Of a stretch of DNA of 64,000 nucleotides, positions 49,419 to 55,400 are shown piece after piece. The translations under genes and the position numbers were made by a program. The DNA is taken from the NCBI GenBank assembly GCA_029706075.1, contig JAINUG010000020.1, positions 7,483,046-7,547,045 of the forward strand, given 5' to 3'. Below the pieces are notes generated by a model. That model was given only the letters and a program-made list of their open reading frames with translations, was not told the origin of the DNA and searched no databases. Position 1 is the stretch's first letter. The number at the start of each line of letters is the position of its first letter. The stretch comes from Aldrovandia affinis (Eukaryota > Chordata > Actinopteri > Notacanthiformes > Halosauridae).

Positions 49419-51164
49419 TGTGTGTGCATGTGTGTGCGTAACTGTGTGTGCACGTGTTTAACTGTGTGTGTGTGCATAACTGTGTGTGTGTGTGTGTGCG
49501 CGTAATTCTGTGTGCACGTGTGTAACTGTGTGTGTGTGTGTGTGTGTGCATAACTGTGCATGCATAACTGTGCGTGTGTGTGTGCGTAATTGTGTATGTG
49601 CACGTAACTGTGTGTAACTGTGTGTGCGTGTGTGTGTGTGTGTGTGAAGGTCACTTGTTGAGCACTGCGGAGGTGGAGTCGGCGTTGGTGGAGCACCCTG
49701 CCGTGTCGGAGGCGGCGGTGGTGGGCCGGCCACACCCCGTGAAGGGCGAGAGCCTGTACTGCTTTGTCACGCTCAGCGACAAGATTGACTACACCACTTC
49801 CCTGGAGGCAGAACTCAAGCAGCAGGGTCAGTGACATCATTATCATCCTACCACTTACTTTAGCACACAGTACTGCAGGGCTTTGTGCCGTGGGCGTGTG
49901 CTGTGTGTGTGCGTGCGTGCGTTCGTGAATCAGCTGCAGCATCCAAGAATTCTTCACATTTGATAATGTCTGTGTCGATTTCATCTCTATCCAGTAGGGG
50001 GAGACCTTGTTCACAGTAAACTAATATACTTTTATGTGATGTCACTTCCTCTTGTGTTGTGCCTGACAGTGAGAGAGAAGATCGGAGCCATTGCCACTCC
50101 AGATTATATGCAGAGTGCTCCGGGACTTCCCAAAACAAGATCCGGTGAGCGACCCCCGAGAAAAGCCTAACCCATAGCGACGAAGCCATTACAACTGCTC
50201 TCAAAACCATTTAAAAAAACGGAAATGACATCAGTGGCCGGGTTGTGAATTGCTGAAGCGTTTTGGGCCTTTTAGAGGCTGCTGTGAGGTTCTGTGAGGA
50301 ACGAGTGCTTCAAACTACTGTGTTTCTTCTCCTCTGTGAGTCCGTGAGCGTGGAGTTGTGAAACATAGAAACCTGCGGTGGGGAGTGGTCACGTTGTGTC
50401 AGTCGCTGGTGTCTACTTGTTTATGTATTGTATTAGGCTTAGGCATTATTTTCTGCATTGATTGTTTTATTGCTACTCCTGAATTGTGGCTACAGATTTA
50501 CCTACAGGGTCCTAGTTTAACTATGTGGTTGCTCCTAGCACCCAGGAACTGTACTTCCCACTAGGGTGGCTTTCAGCTAAACTGTTCTTGACTATGGTTA
50601 ACACTTTGTTGTACGTCGCTCTGGATAAGAGCGTCTGACAAATGCCTGTAATGTAATGTAATGTAATGGTGTGTGGGGAGTGGTCACGTTGTGTCAGTCG
50701 CTGGTGTGTGGCGAGTGGTCACGTTGTGTCAGTCGCTGGTGTGTGGGGAGTGGTCACGTTGTGTCAGTCGCTGTCGGTTTGTACTCAGGAGCTTCTGGAT
50801 GATTTTGCCTTTTTAAACAGCAGCCACTGAAGCTGTATAACAGAAGGGGGGGATGTGATTAAAGGCCATACTCATTCTTTTCTTTCCCTTTCTCAGTTAT
50901 GGCATTTGCTGTATAGCCCTCTCTCTTTCTTTTGGTGCTGTACTCACTCTTTCACTATAATACATTAGATATTGTTAAATGTTTATTTTGAATTGCCAAA
51001 CTGTACAGTAATATGTTTAAACATTAACACAGATCAGTAGATGACACTGATGCTGATGACAATTACCAGAAATTAATAATAATAGTCATTTGGCACATAA
51101 ATTACCAGTGGTCTCTCTGTCTCCCTCCCTCCCTCTCTCTCTCTCTCTTCCCCTCCCTCTCTCC

Positions 51165-51195
<31 letters not shown>

Positions 51196-51325
51196 AGGGA
51201 AGATCATGCGTCGCCTCTTGCGCAAGATTGCGCGGAACGAGCGAGACCTGGGGGACATTTCCACACTCGCTGACAGCTCCGTCATCGAGCAGCTCTTCAA
51301 CAACCGCTGTGTGACCGCTGTGTGA
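18914..51325 (+). CDS. acss2: acetyl-coenzyme A synthetase, cytoplasmic (18 coding exons)
   Basis: Ligates acetate to CoA using ATP through an acetyl-AMP intermediate, in cytosol and nucleus, feeding lipid synthesis and histone acetylation. Eighteen exons join to 2040 nt (679 residues; human about 701) with every phase consistent. ANL-superfamily motifs by residue: [11 protein letters not shown] about 293-303 (phosphate loop), [10 protein letters not shown] about 441-450, YYVTGDG about 525-531, [16 protein letters not shown] about 543-558, and SGKIMRR about 637-643 with the catalytic, acetylation-controlled Lys near 639. The start [10 protein letters not shown] is the first in-frame ATG. Introns 7 and 8 begin GC instead of GT. 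Intron 2 (12.8 kb) and intron 5 (5.8 kb) are swollen by transposons; intron 5 also holds an antisense candidate gene. No frameshift or stop was seen. Mitochondrial ACSS1 is unlikely: no targeting peptide, and the exon 7 [10 protein letters not shown] stretch is ACSS2-like. Confidence 0.96.
19894..20089 (+). CDS. acss2: acss2 exon 2
   Basis: [20 protein letters not shown] ... [20 protein letters not shown]. Ends TACTG before donor GTTAGT; the split Trp codon is completed in exon 3. Confidence 0.95.
20178..20276. repeat. (TA)n/(CA)n microsatellite
   Basis: Alternating TATATA and CACACA runs in which the Tc1 element at 20277 inserted (TA target). Confidence 0.9.
20277..21142 (+). mobile_element. 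Tc1 element, internally deleted
   Basis: 866 bp between TA duplications, ends CACTACCGGTCAAAAGGTTT and the near reverse complement at 21100-21142. Holds a 97-codon frame (20487-20780) with the transposase DNA-binding half: [20 protein letters not shown] and TGQQLQAQL; the DDE half is gone. In acss2 intron 2. Confidence 0.9.
21143..23175. repeat. AT-rich unclassified segment with recurring GAATGACA motif
   Basis: Between two sibling Tc1 elements. The motif CTGAATGACA or a near match recurs at least seven times, for example near 21641, 22398, 22422, 22576, 22768 and 22989, suggesting old internal repetition. No coding signature. Confidence 0.4.
21867..22039. repeat. 173-bp inverted repeat (foldback)
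   Basis: Arms of about 41 bp: ATAATTGTCATGTAAATGTA with the following TCTCT run at the left, and its near-perfect reverse complement ending TACATTTACATGACAATTAT at the right, around an 85-bp (CA)-containing spacer. Could be a small MITE. Confidence 0.85.
23176..23959 (+). mobile_element. Tc1 element, sibling of 20277, left end lost
   Basis: Same family, same orientation; the right end AACTTTTGACCGGTAGTG is complete at 23959, the left starts inside the terminal repeat (CCCCCATTTTCCAG). Frame 23551-23754 has transposase remnants ([20 protein letters not shown]). Confidence 0.88.
23960..24395 (+). mobile_element. L2-clade LINE, 3' end
   Basis: Codes for the reverse transcriptase tail [17 protein letters not shown], then a 3' UTR ending CGCTCTGGATAAGAGCATCT and GCTAAATG. 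This is the same tail as the SINEs here, so this LINE family is their likely mobilising partner. 5' truncated; directly abuts the Tc1 end. Confidence 0.8.
24578..25659 (+). mobile_element. possible solo LTR-like repeat
   Basis: About 1.08 kb from TGTGAGAGTG to GTGTGACA, with AATTAAA late in the segment. No clear flanking duplication was seen and no internal coding domain is attached. Family unknown; assignment weak. Confidence 0.3.
24770..24965. repeat. minisatellite of about 60 bp units
   Basis: Three units sharing GAGGGTCCGCCTCTCGCCCT and CGGTGTGATTGG, within the LTR-like segment. Confidence 0.8.
26044..26250 (+). repeat. tRNA-headed SINE, family A
   Basis: Head TAGTATAATGGTTAGGGAAC with B-box-like GTTCGATTCCC, tail GTCGCTCCGGATAAGAGCAT CTGCTAAATGCC. 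Family also at 31372, 32132 and 39283 in reverse. Confidence 0.85.
26365..26915 (+). repeat. fish GGGCGGCACGGTGGTGCAGT repeat, interrupted
   Basis: Starts GGGCGGCACGGTGGTGCAGT, B-box-like GGTTCGAATCC, then TTCTCCCCGTGTCCGCGTGG and TCCTCCCACAGTCCAAAAAC, ending (GAGAT)n. A very common fish retroposon with a tRNA-like head. Split at 26461-26637 by another element. Confidence 0.85.
26461..26637 (+). mobile_element. 177-bp TGTA...TACA element, copy 1
   Basis: Begins TGTAGCGG and ends CGGTTACA, flanked by 4-bp TTTG (26457-26460, 26638-26641). Interior has tRNA-like boxes TTTAGCTCAGCGAGCTAA and CGGTTTGAAACTCG. Sibling at 33896-34083. Could be a Ginger-type MITE (TGT ends, 4-bp duplication) or a short solo LTR. 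Confidence 0.75.
27060..27115. repeat. (GT)n(AT)n microsatellite
   Basis: GT run passing into AT run directly before the Tc1 element at 27116. Confidence 0.9.
27116..28728 (+). mobile_element. Tc1/mariner element, near full length, degraded
   Basis: About 1.61 kb with inverted ends CAGTGAGCACCATAATTCAT and ATGAATTATGGTGCTCACTG. Encodes a Tc1-type transposase over 27469-28478. Lies in acss2 intron 2, same strand as the gene, with (GT/AT)n on both sides. Confidence 0.92.
27469..28478 (+). pseudogene. Tc1 transposase, broken
   Basis: N-terminal helix-turn-helix ([36 protein letters not shown]), then catalytic blocks [10 protein letters not shown] (first Asp), [12 protein letters not shown] (second Asp) and [11 protein letters not shown] (Glu), so the DDE triad survives. 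Reading breaks: frame change near 27610-27620, stops between 27660 and 27775, a TAA at 28043 and a frame change near 28133. Inactive as written. Confidence 0.9.
28729..28795. repeat. (TG)n microsatellite
   Basis: TATATG(TG)n run directly after the Tc1 element. Confidence 0.9.
28796..29410. other. acss2 intron 2 sequence, nothing recognised
   Basis: No gene, RNA or repeat family recognised. Confidence 0.35.
29415..29590. repeat. minisatellite (GTCTGTGATGAGCAGTG)
   Basis: About nine units of 17-19 bp, alternating GTCTGTGATGAGCAGTG and GTCTGTGTGATGAGCAGTG forms. Confidence 0.9.
30070..30115. repeat. LINE/SINE tail (GAATA)n
   Basis: GAATAGAATAGAATAGCCTTTATTAATCC, written here in part as GAATAGAATAGCCTTTATTA; a common fish retroposon tail. 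Confidence 0.5.
30290..30440 (-). repeat. tRNA-headed SINE, third type
   Basis: On the minus strand begins GGGCCCCCGGTAGCGTAGCG, GTCTAACGCACTTG, a tRNA-like head like that at 2168 but different downstream. Confidence 0.6.
30595..30735 (+). mobile_element. L2-clade LINE fragment (RT C-terminal part)
   Basis: Codes for [36 protein letters not shown], the segment just upstream of the part kept at 23960; same LINE family. Confidence 0.75.
31290..31720. repeat. minisatellite (TTAGAGGTCACTAGGC), split by a SINE
   Basis: About ten imperfect units of TTAGAGGTCACTAGGC or TTAGAGGTCACACAGTG, interrupted by the SINE at 31372-31604. Confidence 0.8.
31372..31604 (-). repeat. tRNA-headed SINE, family A, with target duplication
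   Basis: Full copy; flanked by AGGCCT at 31366-31371 and 31605-31610. Tail TTTAGGCATTTAGCAGACGC at the left, head GTTCCCTAACCATTACACTA at the right. Confidence 0.9.
32132..32355 (-). repeat. tRNA-headed SINE, family A
   Basis: Collinear with 31372-31604 in the same orientation. Confidence 0.9.
32870..32961 (+). CDS. acss2: acss2 exon 3
   Basis: [30 protein letters not shown]. Acceptor GATTCTAG, donor GTATGC. Confidence 0.93.
33302..33577. repeat. (GT)n array filling the end of acss2 intron 3
   Basis: Long GT-rich array with CT-rich interruptions, ending at the exon 4 acceptor TCCCTCTCTCTGTGTAG. Confidence 0.9.
33578..33681 (+). CDS. acss2: acss2 exon 4
   Basis: [34 protein letters not shown]. 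Acceptor GTGTAG, donor GTGAGA. Confidence 0.95.
33688..33895. repeat. C-rich minisatellite CACCATGCCCCCGCAAAGCC
   Basis: Units of CCACACACAGCCATGCCC and CACCATGCCCCCGCAAAGCC directly after the exon 4 donor; continues at 34084-34135 beyond an inserted element. Confidence 0.85.
33896..34083 (+). mobile_element. 188-bp TGTA...TACA element, copy 2
   Basis: TGTAGCGGTG ... CCGTTACA flanked by 4-bp CCCA (33892-33895, 34084-34087). Same interior as copy 1: TTTAGCTCGGCGAGCTAA and CGGTTTGAAACTC. Two copies with different 4-bp duplications show real transposition. Confidence 0.75.
34381..34453 (+). CDS. acss2: acss2 exon 5
   Basis: [24 protein letters not shown]. Acceptor GTGTGCAG, donor GTAAGG. Confidence 0.94.
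35285..35771. mobile_element. degraded hAT MITE
   Basis: Left TTTTGGCCCTGGGGGACCCC and right AACCAGGGTTGAGAACCACT are imperfect inverted ends; GTATGCAGATTTTCATTCCA is a typical inner block. Confidence 0.65.
35931..35936 (-). terminator. minus-strand polyA signal for the nested candidate gene
   Basis: AATAAA on the minus strand, 285 bp after the stop codon of the Thr-rich repeat frame. Confidence 0.45.
36221..36829 (-). pseudogene. candidate secreted Thr-rich repeat protein gene nested antisense in acss2 intron 5
   Basis: Exon 1 36778-36829 starts [17 protein letters not shown], a textbook signal peptide, and ends at donor GTAATT. Exon 2 36221-36537 follows acceptor CCTGCAG in the matching phase. 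It encodes about five units of 20-21 residues, best form [18 protein letters not shown] plus PPV, ending LKLTTK and TGA. The 63-bp repeat keeps frame, and most units have an N-X-T glycosylation site, so a secreted glycoprotein is implied. A TATA box (TATAAA, complement of 36899-36904) lies 70 bp before the ATG and a polyA signal follows, so all parts of a small gene are present. One TAA occurs in unit 1, where other units have CAA, so it is either a young pseudogene or a polymorphic allele. I recognise no family. Chance is possible but unlikely given the matched parts. Confidence 0.5.
36290..36490. repeat. 63-bp tandem repeat (three full units)
   Basis: Units share GGTCACAGGTGGCTCATCGG and CTTCGGGAAATCCGCTGCAG; nearly identical, so recently amplified. 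Confidence 0.9.
36899..36904 (-). promoter_or_regulatory. TATA box of the nested candidate gene
   Basis: GATATAAACT on the minus strand, 70 bp upstream of the candidate start codon. Confidence 0.45.
37670..38650 (+). mobile_element. DIRS-like retroelement fossil (RT and RNase H part)
   Basis: Shows DIRS-type reverse transcriptase features ([52 protein letters not shown]) followed by an RNase H-like part ([19 protein letters not shown]). Fragmentary, broken at several places and lacking recognisable ends and the tyrosine recombinase. Old. In acss2 intron 5. Confidence 0.85.
39180..39270. repeat. GTAGATGTTGAATG repeat, outlying units
   Basis: Same motif as the array at 39910-40200 (GATGTAGATGTTGAATGGCC, ATGTAAATATTAAAC). 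Confidence 0.5.
39277..39893 (-). repeat. family A SINE split by a 395-bp insertion
   Basis: Tail part ends at 39321 and the body resumes at 39723. The join is flanked by AGCGAC at 39316-39321 and 39717-39722, which is single in intact copies. Confidence 0.8.
39322..39716. mobile_element. unclassified 395-bp insertion with 6-bp target duplication
   Basis: Lies inside a SINE; ends TTAAGCATAT and GCAGGTGTGTC, no inverted ends seen, no coding. Family unknown. Confidence 0.6.
39905..40200. repeat. minisatellite (GTAGATGTTGAATGACCCGG)
   Basis: About eight units built from GTAGATGTTGAATGACCCGG and GTTAAGTTGAATAATGTAAA, ending 10 bp before the exon 6 acceptor. Confidence 0.9.
40211..40286 (+). CDS. 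acss2: acss2 exon 6
   Basis: [24 protein letters not shown]. Acceptor TCCTTCAG, donor GTAAGA. Confidence 0.94.
40437..40536 (+). CDS. acss2: acss2 exon 7
   Basis: [33 protein letters not shown]. Donor is CAG followed by GCGAGT, a GC-type 5' splice site. Confidence 0.92.
40740..41121 (-). repeat. SINE family B, full copy with 13-bp target duplication
   Basis: Flanked by GCTGTGTGATTTT at 40727-40739 and 41122-41134. On the minus strand: tRNA-like head GGGCCTCCCGCGTGGTCCAG, TGGTTACAACG, B-box-like GGTTCAATTCCCC; tail CCAAATTGGGAGAAAATGGG; poly(A). In acss2 intron 7. Confidence 0.95.
42010..42345 (-). repeat. SINE family B, second full copy
   Basis: Collinear with 40740-41121, more diverged; head GGGGCCTCCCGGGTGGTCTA, tail AAATTGGGAGAAAATTGG. 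Flanks share an imperfect ATTTTAAATTTA. Confidence 0.9.
42595..42710. repeat. minisatellite (CCAGAACCAGGACTCAGTGT)
   Basis: Three units of about 48 bp with CCAGAACCAGGACTCAGTGT and CCTGGGTCAGA. Confidence 0.85.
43438..43575 (+). CDS. acss2: acss2 exon 8 (ATP-binding loop)
   Basis: [20 protein letters not shown] ... [16 protein letters not shown]; 46 whole codons. Acceptor TGTGCAG; the donor reads GCACTG, again GC not GT. Confidence 0.93.
43606..44200. repeat. three copies of an AATTCAAT...TGCTTTATTGGC retroposon tail
   Basis: Starts near 43618, 43895 and 44130, each CT-rich, then TCAATTCAAT, then TGCTTTATTGGCATGACAAA-like. In acss2 intron 8. Confidence 0.75.
44450..44640. repeat. (CT)n polypyrimidine tract
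   Basis: About 190 bp of almost pure CTCTCC/TCTCTC. Confidence 0.9.
45061..45231 (+). CDS. acss2: acss2 exon 9
   Basis: [20 protein letters not shown] ... [20 protein letters not shown]. 57 codons, phase 0 both ends, donor GTGAGG. Confidence 0.96.
45268..45424 (+). repeat. tRNA-headed SINE filling acss2 intron 9
   Basis: A box TGGCTCAGTTGG, B box GGTTCAATCCC, tail GTCGCTTTGGATAAAAGCGT CTGCTAAATGG and an AT-rich end. It makes up over half of a 274-bp intron. Confidence 0.92.
45506..45639 (+). CDS. acss2: acss2 exon 10
   Basis: [39 protein letters not shown]. Donor GTGAGT. Confidence 0.96.
45968..46160. repeat. C-rich minisatellite at the end of acss2 intron 10
   Basis: About five units of 32-41 bp with CCTAAACCCCTCCCCTACTG and AAACCCCGCC, ending 20 bp before the exon 11 acceptor. 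Confidence 0.9.
46181..46313 (+). CDS. acss2: acss2 exon 11
   Basis: [20 protein letters not shown] ... [12 protein letters not shown]. Acceptor CCCTGCAG, donor GTGAGT. Confidence 0.95.
46617..46673 (+). CDS. acss2: acss2 exon 12
   Basis: [19 protein letters not shown], 19 codons. Donor GTAAGT. Confidence 0.95.
46732..47590. mobile_element. non-autonomous DNA transposon with AGGGCCCTATTTT ends
   Basis: 859 bp; AGGGCCCTATTTT at the left and AAAATAGGGCCCT at the right. This terminal motif is common in fish hAT-like elements. Flanking duplication unclear (AGTCTC on both sides, shifted). No transposase. In acss2 intron 12. Confidence 0.75.
47892..47972 (+). CDS. acss2: acss2 exon 13
   Basis: [27 protein letters not shown], 27 codons. 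Donor GTAACA. Confidence 0.95.
48112..48986. repeat. minisatellite of splice-acceptor copies in acss2 intron 13
   Basis: About 22 units of 36-40 bp: CTCTCTCTCTCAGGTGTTCA then GTGTGTGACTGTGCTGGT. Each unit repeats the pyrimidine tract, the AG and the GTGTT start of exon 14; the last unit passes straight into the exon. Confidence 0.97.
48987..49095 (+). CDS. acss2: acss2 exon 14
   Basis: [36 protein letters not shown]. Its acceptor (CTCTCAG then GTGTTTAAAC) is the last copy of a repeat array that mimics it. Confidence 0.94.
49239..49307 (+). CDS. acss2: acss2 exon 15
   Basis: [22 protein letters not shown]; hinge and GRIDD motif. Donor GTGTGA. Confidence 0.95.
49308..49649. repeat. (GT)n array occupying all of acss2 intron 15
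   Basis: The whole 342-bp intron is GT-rich with TAACTGTGTG interruptions, reaching the acceptor. Confidence 0.93.
49650..49826 (+). CDS. acss2: acss2 exon 16
   Basis: [40 protein letters not shown]. The acceptor lies directly after a (TG)n run ending TGTGTGAAG. Confidence 0.95.
50070..50144 (+). CDS. acss2: acss2 exon 17
   Basis: [24 protein letters not shown]. Donor GTGAGC. Confidence 0.95.
50370..50775. repeat. 34-bp minisatellite split by an L2 LINE tail
   Basis: Units GTGGGGAGTGGTCACGTTGT then GTCAGTCGCTG: one at 50378-50412 and three at 50672-50773. Between them is an L2-type 3' end (50413-50668) with CGTCGCTCTGGATAAGAGCG and (TAATG)n. Confidence 0.85.
51111..51190. repeat. (CT)n tract at the end of acss2 intron 17
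   Basis: CTCTCT/CCCTCC run leading into the exon 18 acceptor TCTCTCAG. Confidence 0.9.
51198..51325 (+). CDS. acss2: acss2 exon 18 (stop)
   Basis: [38 protein letters not shown] then VTAV and TGA at 51323-51325. Holds the catalytic Lys. Confidence 0.95.
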
Positions 51326-51555
51326 CCCCGGGGGGTTAAAGATGTATAAATCAGACTTGGGATCAGGGATATGGGGGACAGATTTTGGGGTGAATAGAAT
51401 GAAAGGAAAACGATGACCCTGTGACCCTTGTGCCCGTTTCCTCGTACACATATGTATATTGTACATAAATATTTTTTTCCTTTTGTTTTTAAGATGAAAT
51501 ATTCCTACTGTATTAGTATTATTATTTTTAAACCTGGTAGATTTTTTTTGGGCCA

Positions 51556-51561
51556 AATAAA
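51556..51561 (+). terminator. polyA signal AATAAA of acss2
   Basis: First AATAAA after the stop codon, 231 bp downstream. Confidence 0.6.
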
Positions 51562-51804
51562 TCCTCTTTGTGTCTTTGAGCCATGCTGGCAGCACAGATA
51601 CGTTTTTAGTTTGTCTCTGTGGATTAGCTTTCTGCCTCTTTGTGTTTGTGATGCGAGGAGCCACGGAAGCAAACAGACCTGTGTTTCTTAGTGACTCCTC
51701 ACTACCTTTTTGTCCTGTTTTGGACTCCCTACTTAGATTGTGTGTCGAGCTGATCGCTATTCAGGAAGGTGATCTACTTCACTGGATATGATAGACGTGT
51801 TTAT

Positions 51805-51811
51805 GTATGTA

Positions 51812-51847
<36 letters not shown>

Positions 51848-52365
51848 TGTGTGCAAGCAAGCATGAGTGTGAGTAAGAGTGTGCATGTGTACGTGTGTAT
51901 GCGTGTGTAAGAGTGCCTGTGTGTGTGTATGCCTGTGTAAGAGTGTGCCTGTGTACGTGTGTATGCATGTGTAAGAGTGTGCCTGTGTGTGTGCATGCGT
52001 GTGTAAGAGTGTGCCTGTGTGTGTGCATGCGTGTGTAAGAGTGTGCCTGTGTGTGTGTATGCGTGTGTAAGAGTGTGCCTGTGTGTGTGTGTGTGTATGC
52101 ATGTGTAAGAGTGTGCCTGTGTGTGTGCATGCGTGTGTAAGAGTGTGCCTGTGTGTGTGCATGTGTGTGTAAGAGTGTGCCTGTGTGTGTGTATGCGTGT
52201 GTAAGAGTGTGCCTGTGTGTGTGTGTGTAAGAATGTGTAAGAGTGTGCCTGTGTGTGTGCATGCCTGTGTAAGAGTGTGCCTGTGTGTGTGCATGTGTGT
52301 GTAAGAGTGTGCCTGTGTACGTGTGTATGTGTGTGTAAGAGTATGCCTGTGTATGTGTGTCAGGA
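51805..52365. repeat. TG-rich minisatellite (about 30-bp units)
   Basis: Around eighteen units of TGCATGCGTGTGTAAGAGTG and TGCCTGTGTG, a (TG)n-derived higher-order repeat downstream of acss2. Confidence 0.93.
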
Positions 52366-52379
52366 TGTGATTTCTCACA

Positions 52380-53175
52380 TTACGTTTTCTTGCCAAATGA
52401 CAGTTCAATTTTAAAAAAAATGTTTTAGTTGTAATCAGATCTGTGGGTCTATTAAAGTTGTGATTAATTGTTATTGACCCATTCATTCTGGTTCGGCTAC
52501 TTTACCTATGTTATGTTTGAGTGTAAGGGTTTGTGGAAATGTAAGGAGATACAGTTTGAGATTTAATTTAAGACTTAATAAAGGCCTCTTATTGCTCCAA
52601 AGCAGCCTCAAATCAGCTTGTTGTTTCTTTTTTTCCTTCAGCACTTCGTACAGGATTGTCTGTGTTTTTCTTTTCTTTTTAAAGTCATGTAGCCCACTGT
52701 TTACATGTTTTGACCGAACCACCAGACTGTGCAGAAACAAAAACCCAATTAAAGTCATGGGTTTCATCTTACGGCAGTTTATTCACGCCACCTGAAATAT
52801 TTCTCCCCACTAACGTTTTGTCACAAATTTTCCTTACATTTCAAAAAAATATTTTTGAAATAAAAGGAGTAGCCTGGATATCGCATGTATGAGTCTGGGG
52901 GCATATCGTTGATATGCCCAAGAGGGGGCGCTGTTTCCATACTACACAACTTAATCACCTAAATATCTGCTTAAAATACGATCGTTGGGAGTTCATCCTT
53001 ATGCGTTATATTATGGAGATTGCAGAGACCACAAGTCTCGCGCAGCATCATTATCACACGCCCTATCCCCCGCTCAACAATATAATCACCCCTTTCTTCC
53101 CCCTTACCTTTTAAAGAAAATATTTTGTATTGGTAACAGGACAAGCCTATGCGAACATAATACATTTGAAGCATC
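52380..53175. other. intergenic sequence, nothing recognised
   Basis: AT-rich, no gene or repeat recognised. Confidence 0.35.
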
Positions 53176-53228
53176 TACACTATATGGCCAAAAGTCAGTG
53201 GACACCTGACCATCACACCTATATGAGC

Positions 53229-54200
53229 TTATTGGACATCCCATTCCAAAACCATGGGCATTAATATGGAGATGGACCCCCCTTTATGGCTATGACAGCT
53301 GCCACTCTTCTGGGAAGGCTTTCCACAAGATTTTGGAGTGTGTCTGGGAATTTGTGCCCATTCAGCCAAAAGAGCATCTGTGAGGTCAGGCACTGATGTT
53401 GGACGAGAAGGCCTGGCTCGCAATCGGCGTTCTAATTCCTCACAAAGGTGTTCAATGGGGTTGAGGTCAGGGCTCTGTGCAGGCCAATCGAGTTCCTCCA
53501 CACCAAACTCGTCTAACCATGTCTTTATAGACCTCACTTTGTGCACAGAGGCACAGTCATGCTGGAACAGCAAAGGGCCTTCCCCAAACTGTTGCCACAA
53601 AGTTGGAAGCACCCAATTGGCTAAGATGTCTTCGTATCCTATAGCATTAAGAATACCCTTCACTGGAACTAACGGGCCTATCCCAAACCCTGAGAAACAG
53701 CCCCAGACCATTATCCCTCCTCCACCAAACTTTACAGTAGGCACTATGCATTCCAGAAGGTAGCGTTCTCCTGGCATCCGCCAAACCCAGATTCGTCCAT
53801 CAGACTGCCATATAGTGAAGCGTGATTCATCCCTCCAAAGAACACGTTTCCACTGCTCCAGAGTCCAGTTGCAGCATGCTTTACACCACTCCAGCCGACG
53901 CTTGGCATTGCGCATGGTGATGTGAGGCTTGTGTGCAGCTGCCATGGAAACCCATTCCATGACGCTCCCGACGCACAGTTCTTGTGCTGATGGTGTTTCG
54001 ATGATAGGCGATTTTTACACGCTATGCGTTTCAGCACTCATCGGCCCCGCTCTGTGAGTTTGCGTGGTCTACCACTTCGTGGCCGAGCTGTTGTTGCTCC
54101 TAGGCGCTTCCACTTCACAATAATAGCACCGGTTGCAATAATAGTTGACCGGGGCACATGTAGTAGGGCAAACATTTCACGAACTGACTTGTGGCAAAGG
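53229..54200 (-). pseudogene. Tc1 element A transposase, main part
   Basis: Minus-strand Tc1 transposase: DNA-binding part (SVREMFALLHVPRSTIIATG, TARPRSGRPRKLTERGR), then [17 protein letters not shown] (first Asp), [12 protein letters not shown] (second Asp) and [14 protein letters not shown] (Glu). A stop and frame change sit between the two halves near 53960-54040. Its first 20 codons lie 8.6 kb away at 62841-62914 (MVRKQLNDFKRGAVIGCHL), cut off by the insertion. Confidence 0.92.
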
Positions 54201-55018
54201 CTGTTGACTTGTTGACTGGCTGTCGAGCTGGCCGGGAAAAGTGCGATCTATTTTAAAACCTTTAAAAAATGTTTACTCTTCTTAAAGTTTTTAAGTTTTT
54301 AATTACTACTTGTTATCTCTTGGGTTCTGTTTTGTTCCCCTTTCCCTCATCGGATTTGCTTGGTGAGTATTTTATCCGTGTTTGTGCTCTGCATGTTTTA
54401 ACCCAATGTAGTTAGTCGACGCGCTGACGCAACTTTATTATTTTGTCTTTTGTGTTTTTGATGGTATCCTAGGTGAGGGTACGCTTCGGGGTGCGGGCGA
54501 ACCCGTAAATGGTTCTTCCTTACACTCACGAGTTCAGCGTTTAAAGCCGCCTCGAGCCCGGTAACCCATCGGAAGACTAGAGAGGAAGTTTATTTTGGTA
54601 CTGTTGGGTTGTCTCGTGCAGACCTGTCCCGGATGATTTATTCACCATTGCACTGTTCATTTATTTGTGTCTGTTTATTCGGATATTATTCCGTTAGTAG
54701 AAAACACCCGTGAGTAGAAACGGGTGTTTTCTTTTCTTTTCCTTTTGCGTGTGAGTGGCTGACGCGAGTATCTTTTGTGGCATAGTAACGTTATATTTGG
54801 CGTAAACCCTGACCACGAGTTCGTGGAAACAGTTGTAGCTTTTGTGGGTTTATTGTAGCCTAGTCTCCAGCGATTTTCGCGTGGTTGAACATTTTGCAGT
54901 TGTTACGATTGTTACACGGGCTGGAGCCAAACGCAGGACACTGACACAGAGGATTTGAAGGTGAGGGTATTTATTATATATATATATATATACACACGAT
55001 GACTGGCACAGGGGAACA

Positions 55019-55400
55019 ATGGTAAGGGCAGACGAAGGAGGCAGGCAAGGAAGGGGGCAGGCCGGGAAGCTGGCTGGAAGGCAGGCAAGCAGGGAAGCTG
55101 GCTGGCAGACAGGCAAGCAGGGAAGCTGGCAGACAGGCAAGCAGGGAAGCTGGCTGGCAGACAGGCAAGCAGGGAAGCTGGCTTGTAGGCAGGCATGCAG
55201 GGAAGCTGGCTTGTAGGCAGGCACGCAGGGAAGCTGGCTTGTAGGCAGGCACGCAGGGAAGCTGGCTTGTAGGCAGGCACGCATGGAAGCTGGCTTGTAG
55301 GCAGGGCAGGGAAGCTGGCTGGCAGGTAGGGAAGCTGGCTTGGAGGCAGGTAAGCTGGCAGGCAAGGAAGTGGGCTGGCTGGTTTGTGGGCAGGCAGGCA
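55019..55400. repeat. minisatellite (GGCAGGCAAGCAGGGAAGCT)
   Basis: About twelve units of 20-32 bp with GCAGGGAAGCTGGCTTGTAG. Confidence 0.92.

Noticed and set aside
51779-52486. 235-codon minus-strand frame rich in HTHTHT
   Set aside because: Pure translation of the TG-rich minisatellite.
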